A stretch of DNA of 64,000 nt from Pseudomonas paracarnis. Lineage in GTDB: Bacteria; Pseudomonadota; Gammaproteobacteria; Pseudomonadales; Pseudomonadaceae. Numbering within the stretch: position 1 is the stretch's first letter; each line of letters starts with the position of its first letter. Below the pieces are notes generated by a model that made no database searches, was not told the origin of the DNA, and saw nothing but the letters and a program-made list of their open reading frames with translations. Where the stretch lies: contig NZ_CAJFCN010000007.1 in the NCBI RefSeq assembly GCF_904063055.1, positions 248,001 through 312,000 on the forward strand, in the 5' to 3' direction. Below, piece by piece: positions 1 to 8,284 of the stretch. The position numbers were made by a program, and so were the translations under genes.

Positions 1-1561
1 TTCATCCTCCGGTGATGGCAAGCGGTTCGACATCATCGTTTCCGCCGAAATGGATCCTGTGGCTAGGAAGACACTTAAGCTGCGTGCCTTCTATCGCTTG
101 CTCAAGCGCGAGTATCCCCGAGGGCTTCAGGACTACTATCGGTACTGCAATGGTGAGGCCGAAGAGCCTAGCACCCCTGAAACGACAGAGTTCTGGATCC
201 GAGCCGAGGAGGAAGCACGGCAGATCACTCTAGGATCGGAGGAGGGCGACTCCGAGCTAAACGGACTCATCGATGCCAGATTAAATAAGGATGGACGTCC
301 TTGGGTCCTCATAGGCGGCCCTCCATGCCAAGCGTATTCGATAGTTGGTCGGGCCAGAAACCAAGGCAAGCAGGGTTACGTCGCTGAGAATGATCATCGA
401 CATTTTCTCTATAAAGACTATCTGCGCATCATCAAGAACTATCGCCCTACTGTTTTTGTCATGGAAAATGTAAAAGGGATATTGTCCTCCAAGGTTGGAG
501 GTGAAGGGATCTTTGCGCAGATTCTCCGAGACCTAGTGGACCCTACCCAAGCATTGGATCAGGTAGAGGGCGGGCAGAAATACAAGATCTGTTCTCTGGT
601 TTCCGAAGAGTCGATCAGCTCTGCTGATTGCATCGGCAGGGTAAACCCGAAGTCTTTTATCATCGAAGCAGAAAAATACGGGATTCCGCAAGCTCGCCAT
701 CGAGTCATTCTTCTGGGAATAGCGCTCGACGAGCACGGTAATACTCCATTTTATGACCTCCTGAAAACAGCCGACCCGGTATCGGTCAGGCAAGCGATCG
801 GTGGCCTGCCCAAGCTTAGAAGCAAGCTGTCGCGGCGTTCTGACTCCCAAGAAGACTGGTACCGTGCGGTTGCCGACGAAGTAGACGATTTACTGCGTCA
901 CGCGGAAAGGGAAAATGGAAAACTGATTGCGCCTCTGCGAGCTACTCGTCAAGCGCTTCTCAATGCGCCTCAGAGTTCTGGCGGTCTGCGAGTGCCTAAG
1001 GAGCAAGGTCTAGGCAACACGGGTATACCTTCCCTTGATGCTTGGTACCAAGACGTCAACATTAAATACTGGATGAGCCACGATGCCCGCGGACATATGA
1101 AGTCAGACCTACGGCGATACGCCTTTGCGAGCACCTTTGCTGAGCACAACAAGTATTCTCCAAAGGGCCATCAGCAATTTTCACTGCCTGGCCTTGCTCC
1201 CGCTCACAAAAACTGGGAAAGCGGTAAGTTCAGTGACCGTTTCAGAGTGCAGCTCGCAGAGCTTCCGGCAACGACTATCACCAGCCATATCTCGAAGGAT
1301 GGCCACTACTTTATTCACTACGACCCTGCGCAATGTCGTAGTTTGACCGTTCGAGAAGCAGCGCGACTTCAAACCTTCCCAGATAACTATTATTTTGAAG
1401 GGAATCGAACCCAGCAGTACCACCAAGTGGGCAATGCGGTACCGCCTTTATTGGCAAACAAAATTGCGAAAATTGTTTATGACGTTGTGTGCCGGCGGGT
1501 AGCCGAGCGTCAAGATATTATGAAGCGCCCTGCGCAAAATGAATCGCCACTGCTGCCGTAG
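1..1561 (+). CDS. C5-cytosine DNA methyltransferase (5' end cut by window edge)
   Basis: Transfers a methyl group from SAM to C5 of cytosine in DNA. The frame is open from base 2, and the ATG at 50 lies inside a conserved stretch (SAEMDPVARKTLKLRAFYR), so the true start and motif I (SAM binding) lie left of the window. Visible motifs in order: GGPPCQAYS with the catalytic Cys codon at 326-328 (motif IV), ENVKG (VI), QARHRVILLG (VIII), a long recognition region, and HQVGNAVPP (X). The C-terminus is complete, ending in TAG at 1559-1561. The DNA is visibly poorer in G+C than the housekeeping genes to the right, which suggests acquisition. No cognate endonuclease is visible, so it could belong to a restriction-modification or other defence locus, or be an orphan. 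Sure of the family, unsure of the system. Confidence 0.9.
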   Translation, partial: SSSGDGKRFDIIVSAEMDPVARKTLKLRAFYRLLKREYPRGLQDYYRYCNGEAEEPSTPETTEFWIRAEEEARQITLGSEEGDSELNGLIDARLNKDGRPWVLIGGPPCQAYSIVGRARNQGKQGYVAENDHRHFLYKDYLRIIKNYRPTVFVMENVKGILSSKVGGEGIFAQILRDLVDPTQALDQVEGGQKYKICSLVSEESISSADCIGRVNPKSFIIEAEKYGIPQARHRVILLGIALDEHGNTPFYDLLKTADPVSVRQAIGGLPKLRSKLSRRSDSQEDWYRAVADEVDDLLRHAERENGKLIAPLRATRQALLNAPQSSGGLRVPKEQGLGNTGIPSLDAWYQDVNIKYWMSHDARGHMKSDLRRYAFASTFAEHNKYSPKGHQQFSLPGLAPAHKNWESGKFSDRFRVQLAELPATTITSHISKDGHYFIHYDPAQCRSLTVREAARLQTFPDNYYFEGNRTQQYHQVGNAVPPLLANKIAKIVYDVVCRRVAERQDIMKRPAQNESPLLP

Positions 1562-1721
1562 GCGCTTACTGGCCCCTTTTTGGTGGGGCTACCTCCAGCA
1601 CCGTTTTGGTATCCTGAAAATAGAATTTGGCAGTCCGGGATGCCAAAGCGGCAGGAACTCAAAAAATCTCCAAAGCTCCCATAAGCACTGAAGCCCGTGT
1701 ATTAACTGGATTCCAGACAAA

Positions 1722-1748
1722 AAAAAGACGTCCAAAGACGTCTTTTTT
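1722..1748 (-). terminator. Intrinsic terminator of ssrA
   Basis: AAGACGTC and GACGTCTT arms around a 4-nt loop, flanked by A/T runs on both sides, lie just beyond the 3' end of tmRNA on the minus strand. The symmetry means it could also stop readthrough from the methyltransferase gene on the plus strand. Confidence 0.8.
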
Positions 1749-1756
1749 CGTTGATT

Positions 1757-2153
1757 TGGTGGAGCCGGGGGGATTTGAACCCCCGTCCGCCAGTACTCCG
1801 CTGTCGGTACTACATGCGTAGCCGTTTCTATTAAGTTAACCCTCAGCGACCCGAAGGGCAGGGTGCTTTGGGCGAGTTGTGTAAGTTTTAGCCGCTTCGT
1901 CCACAACGTACTGCACGGCGATTCTGTTCTATATGACAATCACTTTGGGTTTACAGACATCCCCTGGTGATTGCTGGACCCGAAGGTACCAGAAGCTCAG
2001 GGCTAAGGCTGCTTACGCAGCGAGAGCGAATTCCTGGCCGTAGTTTTCGTCATTGGCAACTATAAGAAGTTGCAACAGTGGATTTACGAGTTCTGTTACC
2101 AACTCGGCATGCACCTAAAGTTTCGCGACCGGCGTCGAATCCTAAACGGCCCC
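1757..2153 (-). ncRNA. ssrA: tmRNA (transfer-messenger RNA)
   Basis: Rescues stalled ribosomes together with SmpB. Read on the minus strand, the RNA starts GGGGCCG and ends CGGCTCCACCA, so the acceptor stem pairs (with one G-U) and CCA is encoded. The 3' end carries a GGTTCAAATCC T-arm, and the internal reading frame encodes the degradation tag ANDENYGQEFALAA followed by TAA. The length of 397 nt fits a one-piece tmRNA. SmpB is encoded 6 kb to the right. The 3' end faces the low-G+C methyltransferase gene; ssrA 3' ends are frequent integration sites for islands. Confidence 0.97.
2013..2057 (-). other. tmRNA tag-peptide reading frame
   Basis: The resume codon GCC (Ala) is followed by codons for NDENYGQEFALAA and TAA, giving the 14-residue tag ANDENYGQEFALAA. 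The hydrophobic ALAA end is the usual ClpXP/ClpAP and FtsH recognition signal. Confidence 0.93.
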
Positions 2154-2158
2154 GTGCT

Positions 2159-2188
2159 TGTAACTCGTTGTTTCTTAGTGAGTGACAA
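2159..2188 (-). promoter_or_regulatory. Probable sigma-70 promoter of ssrA
   Basis: On the minus strand TTGTCA (2188-2183) and GTTACA (2164-2159) are separated by 18 nt, and the -10 element ends 5 nt before the first G of tmRNA. The match is moderate but correctly placed. Confidence 0.5.
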
Positions 2189-2218
2189 GCCTGTGCAGTG
2201 TACGCCAAAACGTCAGCG

Positions 2219-2242
2219 AAGGCCAACCCGAAGGTTGGCCCT
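2219..2242 (-). terminator. Hairpin after the small secreted-protein gene
   Basis: GGCCAACC-TTCG-GGTTGGCC stem (2221-2240) a few bases after the stop codon at 2248 on the minus strand. The T-tract is poor, so termination strength is uncertain. Confidence 0.5.
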
Positions 2243-2247
2243 CTCGC

Positions 2248-2526
2248 TTACTGGCCGCCTTTCTCGCTGTTCTGCAGGTCTTGCAGGGCCTTGGAGGTGA
2301 TTTCGATGCACTTCTTCTCATCACCGGCGGCGTGGGCGGCCTTGGCCTGGGAGACGGCGGTGTCTATTTCGCCACTTTTACCGCTGGTGTCGGTGGCGAG
2401 CAGGGCTTTGCCGTTGTTGATTTTGTCCAGGTTGATCTGGCACAGGTCTTTGTCACTGGCGGCGAAAGCGGGGGAGGCGAGCATCGCAGCGGTCATGAAC
2501 AAGCCAGCAAGAGCGGAACGCTTCAT
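2248..2526 (-). CDS. Small secreted hypothetical protein (92 aa)
   Basis: I do not recognise a named family. The chosen ATG at 2526 is preceded by AAGGAGAC at good spacing, which rules out an upstream in-frame ATG. Residues 1-22 form a typical Sec signal peptide (MKRSALAGLFMTAAML... with SPAFA before the cut), giving a mature protein of about 70 residues, mostly polar and probably helical. It has two cysteines (29 and 73) that could form a disulfide in the periplasm. A hairpin follows the stop. It is transcribed in the same direction as dld-lldP but lies about 140 bp downstream of dld, so it is probably independent. Function unknown. Confidence 0.8.
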   Translation of the reverse strand: MKRSALAGLFMTAAMLASPAFAASDKDLCQINLDKINNGKALLATDTSGKSGEIDTAVSQAKAAHAAGDEKKCIEITSKALQDLQNSEKGGQ

Positions 2527-2662
2527 AGGGTGTCTCCTTGCGCAAAAGGGCTCGACGCTGCTGGCGTGCAACCGCTGCCAGCGACATCACTGATGGGCCT
2601 CGTTTGTCGAGGCCTATGCAGATGACTGCGCCGGCGCGCGAGGGTTCGGTTTTTTTGCCGGG

Positions 2663-5473
2663 TCAGTGGGCGCGGGCGCGGGTGACGCGGTCTACCAGGT
2701 AGACCAGGCCGTGGTAGTCGATGCCGCCATGCTGGCTCAGGCCGATCTCGCAGGTGCGGCTGGTGGAGATGCCTTCGCTGCAATATTGCACGGCGTCCTT
2801 GAGTGAGCGCAGGGCGTGGGCGTTGAGTTCCGGGGTGGTGAAGCCTTTGTCGCCGGCAAAGCCGCAGCAATGAATGCCTTCGGGGATCACCACGGTTTTT
2901 GCGCAGCGTCGCGCCAGTTCGATCAGGGCCTGGCTCTCGCCCAGGTGTTGGGTGCTGCAGGTGACGTGCACGGCGATGGGCGCTTCCTGGGGTGTGAAGT
3001 CGAGGCGGTCCATCAGGTGGGTGCGGATAAAGCGCACGGGGTCGTAGAGGTCCAGGCGCGTTTCTCCCAATTCTTGCACCAGGCGCAGGGTGCAGGGGCT
3101 GGTGTCGCAGTAGATGGGGTCGAGGCCGCCGCGGCTGGCGTGGAGCAGGGCGCCGATCAGTTCCTGGCGCTTGTGTTCGGCCTGCTCGGCGTAGCCTTTG
3201 GAGGCGAAGGGTTGGCCGCAGCAGAGGCTGTCCTGGTTGTCGGGGAAGACTACCTGGTAGCCGGCTTTTTCCAGCAACTGGCGGGTTTTGTCGTACAGCG
3301 ACATTTGCTCTTTATCGCCGACTGCCGGGCCCATGGCGCGGGAGACGCAGGCGGCCAGGTAAACCACGCGTGGGCGCGCGTCCGTCACTGCCGGGCTGAA
3401 GCGGATGGCTTTTTCGGGCTGCGGCATGGCGTTGGTCCACTGCGGAATTTGCCCTTTGGACAGCTTGGTCAGTGTGCTCGAGAGCTTGGCCAGCCGTGGG
3501 GCGCCCAGCAGCATGCGTGCGCCATTGGCGACGTGCAGGGTAAAGCGCGCACCTTGCAGTGCGGTGGCGAAATGGCTGGCGAGCCAGTCGGCGGTTTTCG
3601 TACGGTCGGCTTCGCGGCTGCGCAGCTTTTTCACCAGGTCGCCGGTATTGATGCCTACAGGGCAACGTTGCGCGCATAAGCCGGTGGCGGCGCAGGTGTC
3701 TATGCCCTGGTAGTGGTAGGCCGCTTCCAGTTCGGAGGTGTCGACGCCTGCGCGTTTTTTCGCCTGGATATCGCGCCAGATCACGATGCGCTGGCGCGGG
3801 CTCAGGGTCAGGCCTTTTGAAGGGCACACCGGTTCGCAGAACCCGCATTCGATGCACTTATCCACAAGCTCATCGGCGGCGGGCAGGGGCTTGAGGTGTT
3901 TGAGGTGGATTTGCGGGTCTTCGCTGAGCACCACATCGGGGTTGAGGATGCCGTTAGGGTCGAGCAGGCGCTTGAGTTGCCACATCAGTTGATAGGCGTC
4001 GCTGCCCCATTCCAGTTCAACGAACGGCGCCATATTGCGGCCGGTGCCGTGTTCAGCCTTCAGCGAGCCACCGAACTCCACGGCCACCAGTTGCGCGACG
4101 TCGTCCATGAATGCTTGATAGCGTGCGACTTCTTCGCTGCTGTTGAAGCCTTGAGTGAACACAAAGTGCAGATTGCCTTCCAGGGCATGTCCGAAAAGGA
4201 TGGCTTCGTCGTAGTGATGTTTGTCGAACAGTGCGATCAAGCGGTTCACGCCAATCGCCAGTTGTTCGACCGGGAAGGTCACGTCTTCGATGATCACGGT
4301 GGTGCCGGTTTTGCGTACGGCGCCTACGGCGGGGAAGGTGTCTTTGCGGATCGCCCACAGGCGGGCGTTTTCCAGGGGGTCTTCGGTGAAGTCGACTTGT
4401 TGCTCCACGGGAAACGCCGCCAGGGAGGCCATGATGCGCGTCAGTTGTTCGTGCAGCAGTGATGACGAAGCGGCGCGGGATTCGATCAGCAGCGCGCAGG
4501 CGTTTTCCGATAGGTGCTGTACGAAAGCAGGCATGCCCGGTTTGTCCTGCACCGAACGCATGCTGCGTCGGTCCAGCAGTTCAACGGCGGAGACTGGCTG
4601 GGTTTTCAGCGCGGTGACTGCGTTGCAGCAGGTTTCGACGTCCGGGAAGACGATCAGCGCCGAGGCTTTGTTGGGGTGATCGATCACGGTGTCGTAGGTG
4701 ACCGCACTGATAAACCCCAGGGTGCCCTCGGAGCCGACCAGCAGGTGGCTGAGGATATCCAGCGGGTCATCGAAATCCACCAAGGCATTGAGTGACAGGC
4801 CGGTGGTATTTTTCAGGCGGTATTTGTGGCGGATCTTTGCCGCCAGCTCAGTATTTGCCCGTGTTTCGCGACCCAACAGGGCCAGGCGTTCAAGCAGTGC
4901 ACTATGTGACTGGCGGAAGGCTTGCACGCTGGCGGCATCTTCGGTGTCCAGGCGGCTGCCATCGGCCAGCACCAGACGGATGCCCGCCAGGGTGTGGTAG
5001 GTGTTTTGCGCCGTGCCGCAGCACATGCCACTGGCGTTGTTGGCGACGATACCGCCGATCTTGCAAGCATTGATGGACGCAGGGTCCGGGCCGATCTTGC
5101 GCCCGAACGGTGCGAGCCAGGCGTTGGCCTGGGCGCCGATCACACCCGGTTGCAGGCGTATCTGGGTGCCTTGCCCGCGAATTTCGCGGTGGTTCCAGTT
5201 ATCACCCAACACGATCAGCACCGAGTCGCTGATGGCCTGGCCGGACAGGCTGGTGCCCGCGGCCCGGAAGGTCACCGGCACGCGGTCGCGCTGGGCCAGT
5301 TGCAGCAGAGTTACCACTTCGTCTTCTGACTCCACGCGGATCACCAGCTGTGGGATCAGTCGGTAGAAGCTGGCGTCGGTGCCGAAGGCGAGGGTGGAAA
5401 GTGGATCGTCGAAGCGGCGATCTTGCGGGATCAGTTGTGCGACGTCGCTCAGGAAAGCAGCAGGCAGGCTCAT
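2663..5473 (-). CDS. FAD/Fe-S D-lactate dehydrogenase (lldE/dld-II type)
   Basis: Large (936 aa) flavo-iron-sulfur protein expected to oxidise D-lactate to pyruvate and pass electrons to the quinone pool. Domains in order: an N-terminal FAD-binding (PCMH-type) region with AGTSLSGQ and ASGMCCG; an FAD-oxidase C-terminal domain including EHGTGRN; two cysteine clusters for 4Fe-4S centres (CIECGFCEPVCP near residue 540 and CAATGLCAQRCP near 590); and two CCG-type domains (CCGQPF, CCGFAG) at the C-terminus. It lies 70 bp after lldP on the same strand and is probably in one operon controlled by LldR. The substrate is inferred from this context. Other members of the family act on related 2-hydroxyacids. 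Confidence 0.85.
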   Translation of the reverse strand: MSLPAAFLSDVAQLIPQDRRFDDPLSTLAFGTDASFYRLIPQLVIRVESEDEVVTLLQLAQRDRVPVTFRAAGTSLSGQAISDSVLIVLGDNWNHREIRGQGTQIRLQPGVIGAQANAWLAPFGRKIGPDPASINACKIGGIVANNASGMCCGTAQNTYHTLAGIRLVLADGSRLDTEDAASVQAFRQSHSALLERLALLGRETRANTELAAKIRHKYRLKNTTGLSLNALVDFDDPLDILSHLLVGSEGTLGFISAVTYDTVIDHPNKASALIVFPDVETCCNAVTALKTQPVSAVELLDRRSMRSVQDKPGMPAFVQHLSENACALLIESRAASSSLLHEQLTRIMASLAAFPVEQQVDFTEDPLENARLWAIRKDTFPAVGAVRKTGTTVIIEDVTFPVEQLAIGVNRLIALFDKHHYDEAILFGHALEGNLHFVFTQGFNSSEEVARYQAFMDDVAQLVAVEFGGSLKAEHGTGRNMAPFVELEWGSDAYQLMWQLKRLLDPNGILNPDVVLSEDPQIHLKHLKPLPAADELVDKCIECGFCEPVCPSKGLTLSPRQRIVIWRDIQAKKRAGVDTSELEAAYHYQGIDTCAATGLCAQRCPVGINTGDLVKKLRSREADRTKTADWLASHFATALQGARFTLHVANGARMLLGAPRLAKLSSTLTKLSKGQIPQWTNAMPQPEKAIRFSPAVTDARPRVVYLAACVSRAMGPAVGDKEQMSLYDKTRQLLEKAGYQVVFPDNQDSLCCGQPFASKGYAEQAEHKRQELIGALLHASRGGLDPIYCDTSPCTLRLVQELGETRLDLYDPVRFIRTHLMDRLDFTPQEAPIAVHVTCSTQHLGESQALIELARRCAKTVVIPEGIHCCGFAGDKGFTTPELNAHALRSLKDAVQYCSEGISTSRTCEIGLSQHGGIDYHGLVYLVDRVTRARAH

Positions 5474-5492
5474 CGGTCCTCCAGAAATAGCA

Positions 5493-5517
5493 GACGCCGG
5501 AAGGATGCCCCGGCGTC
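5493..5517. other. Hairpin between lldP and the D-lactate dehydrogenase gene
   Basis: GACGCCGG and CCGGCGTC arms are separated by 9 nt in the 70-bp spacer, without a T-run. It may be a processing or partial-termination element, or an mRNA stabiliser. Confidence 0.4.
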
Positions 5518-5543
5518 GATTCTTACCCTATTACGTGCAGGCC

Positions 5544-7238
5544 TCAGTGCACCAGCATACCGGTGAACCAGTACGCCTGCGCCAAGGTGATCAGCCCGAC
5601 GATGGTGGCAAAAAACAGGCTGTGCTTGAGGGTAAAGCGGAACAGGTCGGATTCCTTGCCCACCAGGCCGGTGGCGGCGCAGGCCACGGCGATCGATTGC
5701 GGCGAGATCATTTTGCCGGTCACGCCACCGCTGGTGTTCGCGGCTACCAGCAGGGTGTCGTTGACGCCGATCTGGTGCGCGGTAGTGGCTTGCAGTGAGC
5801 TGAACAGGGCGTTGGATGAGGTATCGGAGCCTGTCAGGAAAACTCCCAGCCAGCCAAGGAATGGAGAGAAGAACGGGAAGGCAGCACCGGTGCCGGCCAG
5901 AACCAGGGCCATGGTCGAGGACATACCGGAGTAGTTGGTGACGAAGGCGAATGCCAGCACCATGCCGATGGACAGGATCGGCCAGCGCAGCTCAAAGAAG
6001 GTTTCTTTTAAAGTGGTAAGACCAGTTTTGAAGTCGATTTTCAACACCAACATGGAGACCAGTGCCGAGAAGAAGATCGCAGTGCCGGTGGCAGATATCG
6101 GGTCCAGCTTGAATACGGCCGGGATCGCGGTGGGGTTGGTCACGATGGGCGCGACTTTAACCACCAGTTGATCCAGGTGCGGGATCGCGAAATTGAACAC
6201 CCAGCCGTACATCGAACCGCCCGCGGCGAACAGGGCTTTGAAGGGTTTGAGGGTCCAGATAGTCACCAGTACGGTGAGGATCAGGAACGGCGACCACGCC
6301 TTGAAAATTTGCCCCAGGCTGTAGGGCGAAACCACGGTGTTGCGCGGCAAGCCGAAGCCGCCGGCGCTGGAAGTGACCGCTACGCTGGAGGTGGCGCCGG
6401 CAATTTGTGCGCCTGCGGTGCGCTTGGGTTGCCAGACTTTCAGGAACAGCGTCAGGGCAATCAGGCTGGCGAGTGCCGAGGTAATGTCCGGCAGTTCCGG
6501 GCCAATGAAGTTCGAGGTGAAATATTGGGTGACGGCAAAGCTCAAGCCCGCCACCAAGGCTGCCGGCCAGGTTTCGCGAACGCCGCGCAGGCCGTCCATC
6601 ATGAACACCAGCCAGAATGGCACGAACAGCGACAGCAGCGGCAGTTGGCGGCCGGTCATGGCGCCAATCTTGAACGCATCAATACCGGTGACCTGGCCGG
6701 CGACAATGATCGGAATGCCCAATGCGCCGAAAGCCACGGGCGCGGTATTGGCGATCAGGCACAGGCCGGCGGCGTACAGCGGGTTGAAACCCAGGCCTAC
6801 CAGCAGCGCGGCGGTGATCGCCACGGGCGCGCCAAAACCGGCCGCACCTTCCAAGAAGGCACCAAAGCAAAAACCGATCAGCAACACCTGCAAGCGCTGG
6901 TCGTCGGTGATCGACAAAACGGAGCTGCGGATGATTTCGAACTGGCCGCTCTTGACCGTCAATTTGTACAGGAATACCGCTGCGACGATGATCCAGGCGA
7001 TGGGCCACAGGCCGTAGGCAAAACCATAACCGGCCGCAGCCAATGCCATGTCTACGGGCATCTGGAAGGCGAAAATGGCGACCAGGATCGACAGGGCCAG
7101 GGTGATGCTGCCGGCCACATGGCCTTTGAGGCGGAACACGGCCAGCGCCAGGAAGAAGAATACGATAGGAATGACGGCGGCCAGTGCGGACAGGCCGAGG
7201 CTGCCGAGTGGGCTGTAAAGCTGTTGCCAGGTTTGCAT
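5544..7238 (-). CDS. lldP: L-lactate permease
   Basis: Polytopic inner-membrane lactate/proton symporter of the LctP family; 564 aa is the usual length. Many hydrophobic segments are visible from residue 15 onward, with the conserved region around GFGAPVAI and a C-terminal part containing SGGVTGKMISPQSIAVA typical of the family. It is first in a minus-strand operon with the D-lactate dehydrogenase gene and is transcribed divergently from lldR. An AATTGGTA-A-TACCAATT palindrome lies in the shared upstream region. In many pseudomonads lldD (L-lactate dehydrogenase) follows lldP, but not here. Confidence 0.94.
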   Translation of the reverse strand: MQTWQQLYSPLGSLGLSALAAVIPIVFFFLALAVFRLKGHVAGSITLALSILVAIFAFQMPVDMALAAAGYGFAYGLWPIAWIIVAAVFLYKLTVKSGQFEIIRSSVLSITDDQRLQVLLIGFCFGAFLEGAAGFGAPVAITAALLVGLGFNPLYAAGLCLIANTAPVAFGALGIPIIVAGQVTGIDAFKIGAMTGRQLPLLSLFVPFWLVFMMDGLRGVRETWPAALVAGLSFAVTQYFTSNFIGPELPDITSALASLIALTLFLKVWQPKRTAGAQIAGATSSVAVTSSAGGFGLPRNTVVSPYSLGQIFKAWSPFLILTVLVTIWTLKPFKALFAAGGSMYGWVFNFAIPHLDQLVVKVAPIVTNPTAIPAVFKLDPISATGTAIFFSALVSMLVLKIDFKTGLTTLKETFFELRWPILSIGMVLAFAFVTNYSGMSSTMALVLAGTGAAFPFFSPFLGWLGVFLTGSDTSSNALFSSLQATTAHQIGVNDTLLVAANTSGGVTGKMISPQSIAVACAATGLVGKESDLFRFTLKHSLFFATIVGLITLAQAYWFTGMLVH

Positions 7239-7279
7239 ATGGGGTGGCCCCTGATTGTTGTTGTTTGGTGAGCTTGGTT

Positions 7280-7296
7280 AATTGGTAATACCAATT
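7280..7296. promoter_or_regulatory. Palindromic operator, probable LldR site
   Basis: AATTGGTAATACCAATT has perfect 8-bp arms around one base and contains the TGGT-N3-ACCA core of FadR-type GntR operators. It lies 42 bp upstream of the lldP start and about 190 bp from lldR. Assignment to LldR rests on motif type and position. Confidence 0.75.
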
Positions 7297-7489
7297 TACA
7301 GTCGCTGTGGGCTAGATTAAGAGCCTGGGCAGGGGTGTGTCAATTTGCCGCCTGCGAAACTTTGGTCGTAGGTCGGTAGGCGGGGCGTTCTGATCGGCGA
7401 AATTGAAGGCGTTCTGATAGGTGCTGCCGGCACGTCGATAGGCCAGAATAGGGGCCCCGGCGAGTGGTCGGGATGGTGGAGAGTGAGTT

Positions 7490-8257
7490 ATGGGGTTTGA
7501 TCAGGTGCGTCAGCGCCGTTTGTCTGACGATATTGTCGAGCAGCTTGAGGGGATGATTCTCGAGGGCACGCTGAAGTCGGGCGAACGCTTGCCGGCCGAG
7601 CGCGCGTTAGCCGAGCGCTTTGGTGTGTCGCGCCCGTCGTTGCGTGAGGCGATTCAGAAACTGGCGGCCAAGGGGTTGCTGGTCAGTCGTCAGGGCGGTG
7701 GCAACTATGTGGTGGACTCCCTGGGTTCGACCTTCAGCGATCCGCTGTTGCACTTGTTGGAAAGCAATCCCGAAGCGCAGCGCGATCTGCTGGAGTTTCG
7801 CCAGACCCTTGAGGCTTCGTGTGCTTATTACGCGGCGTTACGCGCCACGGAAGTCGACCGTGAACGGCTGACCGCAGCGTTTGAAGCGTTGCAGGATTGC
7901 TATGCGCGCGCCGACGAAGTGAGCCGAGTGGAGGAGGGTGCTGCGGATGCAAGGTTTCACTTGGCGATTGCCGAAGCCAGTCATAACGCCGTGTTGCTGC
8001 ACACCATTCGCGGGCTGTTCGACCTGCTCAAGCGTAACGTGGTGACGAATATTGGTGGCATGTACCAGCAGCGTACCGAGACCCGCGACATGCTGATCAA
8101 TCAGCATCGGGACTTGTACCTGGCCATCATCGAGGGGCGGGCCGAGCAGGCGCGCGAAGTCTCGACACGGCATCTGCTGTATGTGCAGGAGGTGTTGGAG
8201 GAGGTGCGTCAGGAGGTTCAACGCGTGGCTCGGGCGGAGCGGCGCAAAGGGATGTAG
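7490..8257 (+). CDS. lldR: GntR-family lactate-responsive regulator LldR
   Basis: DNA-binding regulator of the FadR subfamily, 255 aa. The N-terminal winged helix (about residues 8-75) includes LPAERALAERFGVSRPSLREAI. The C-terminal FCD domain carries the metal/ligand-binding His and Asp residues (DARFHLAIAEASHN, HRDLYLAI). The gene is divergent from lldP, and the intergenic palindrome at 7280-7296 fits this protein family. In Pseudomonas the orthologue represses lactate genes and is released by lactate. Confidence 0.9.
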   Translation: MGFDQVRQRRLSDDIVEQLEGMILEGTLKSGERLPAERALAERFGVSRPSLREAIQKLAAKGLLVSRQGGGNYVVDSLGSTFSDPLLHLLESNPEAQRDLLEFRQTLEASCAYYAALRATEVDRERLTAAFEALQDCYARADEVSRVEEGAADARFHLAIAEASHNAVLLHTIRGLFDLLKRNVVTNIGGMYQQRTETRDMLINQHRDLYLAIIEGRAEQAREVSTRHLLYVQEVLEEVRQEVQRVARAERRKGM

Positions 8258-8284
8258 CCCGCCTGGGCTACACCGTCACAAGGA

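Noticed and set aside
1562..1720. Possible remnant integrase or attachment repeat between the methyltransferase and ssrA
   Set aside because: No recognisable integrase motif in any frame and no repeat of the ssrA 3' end in this short interval.
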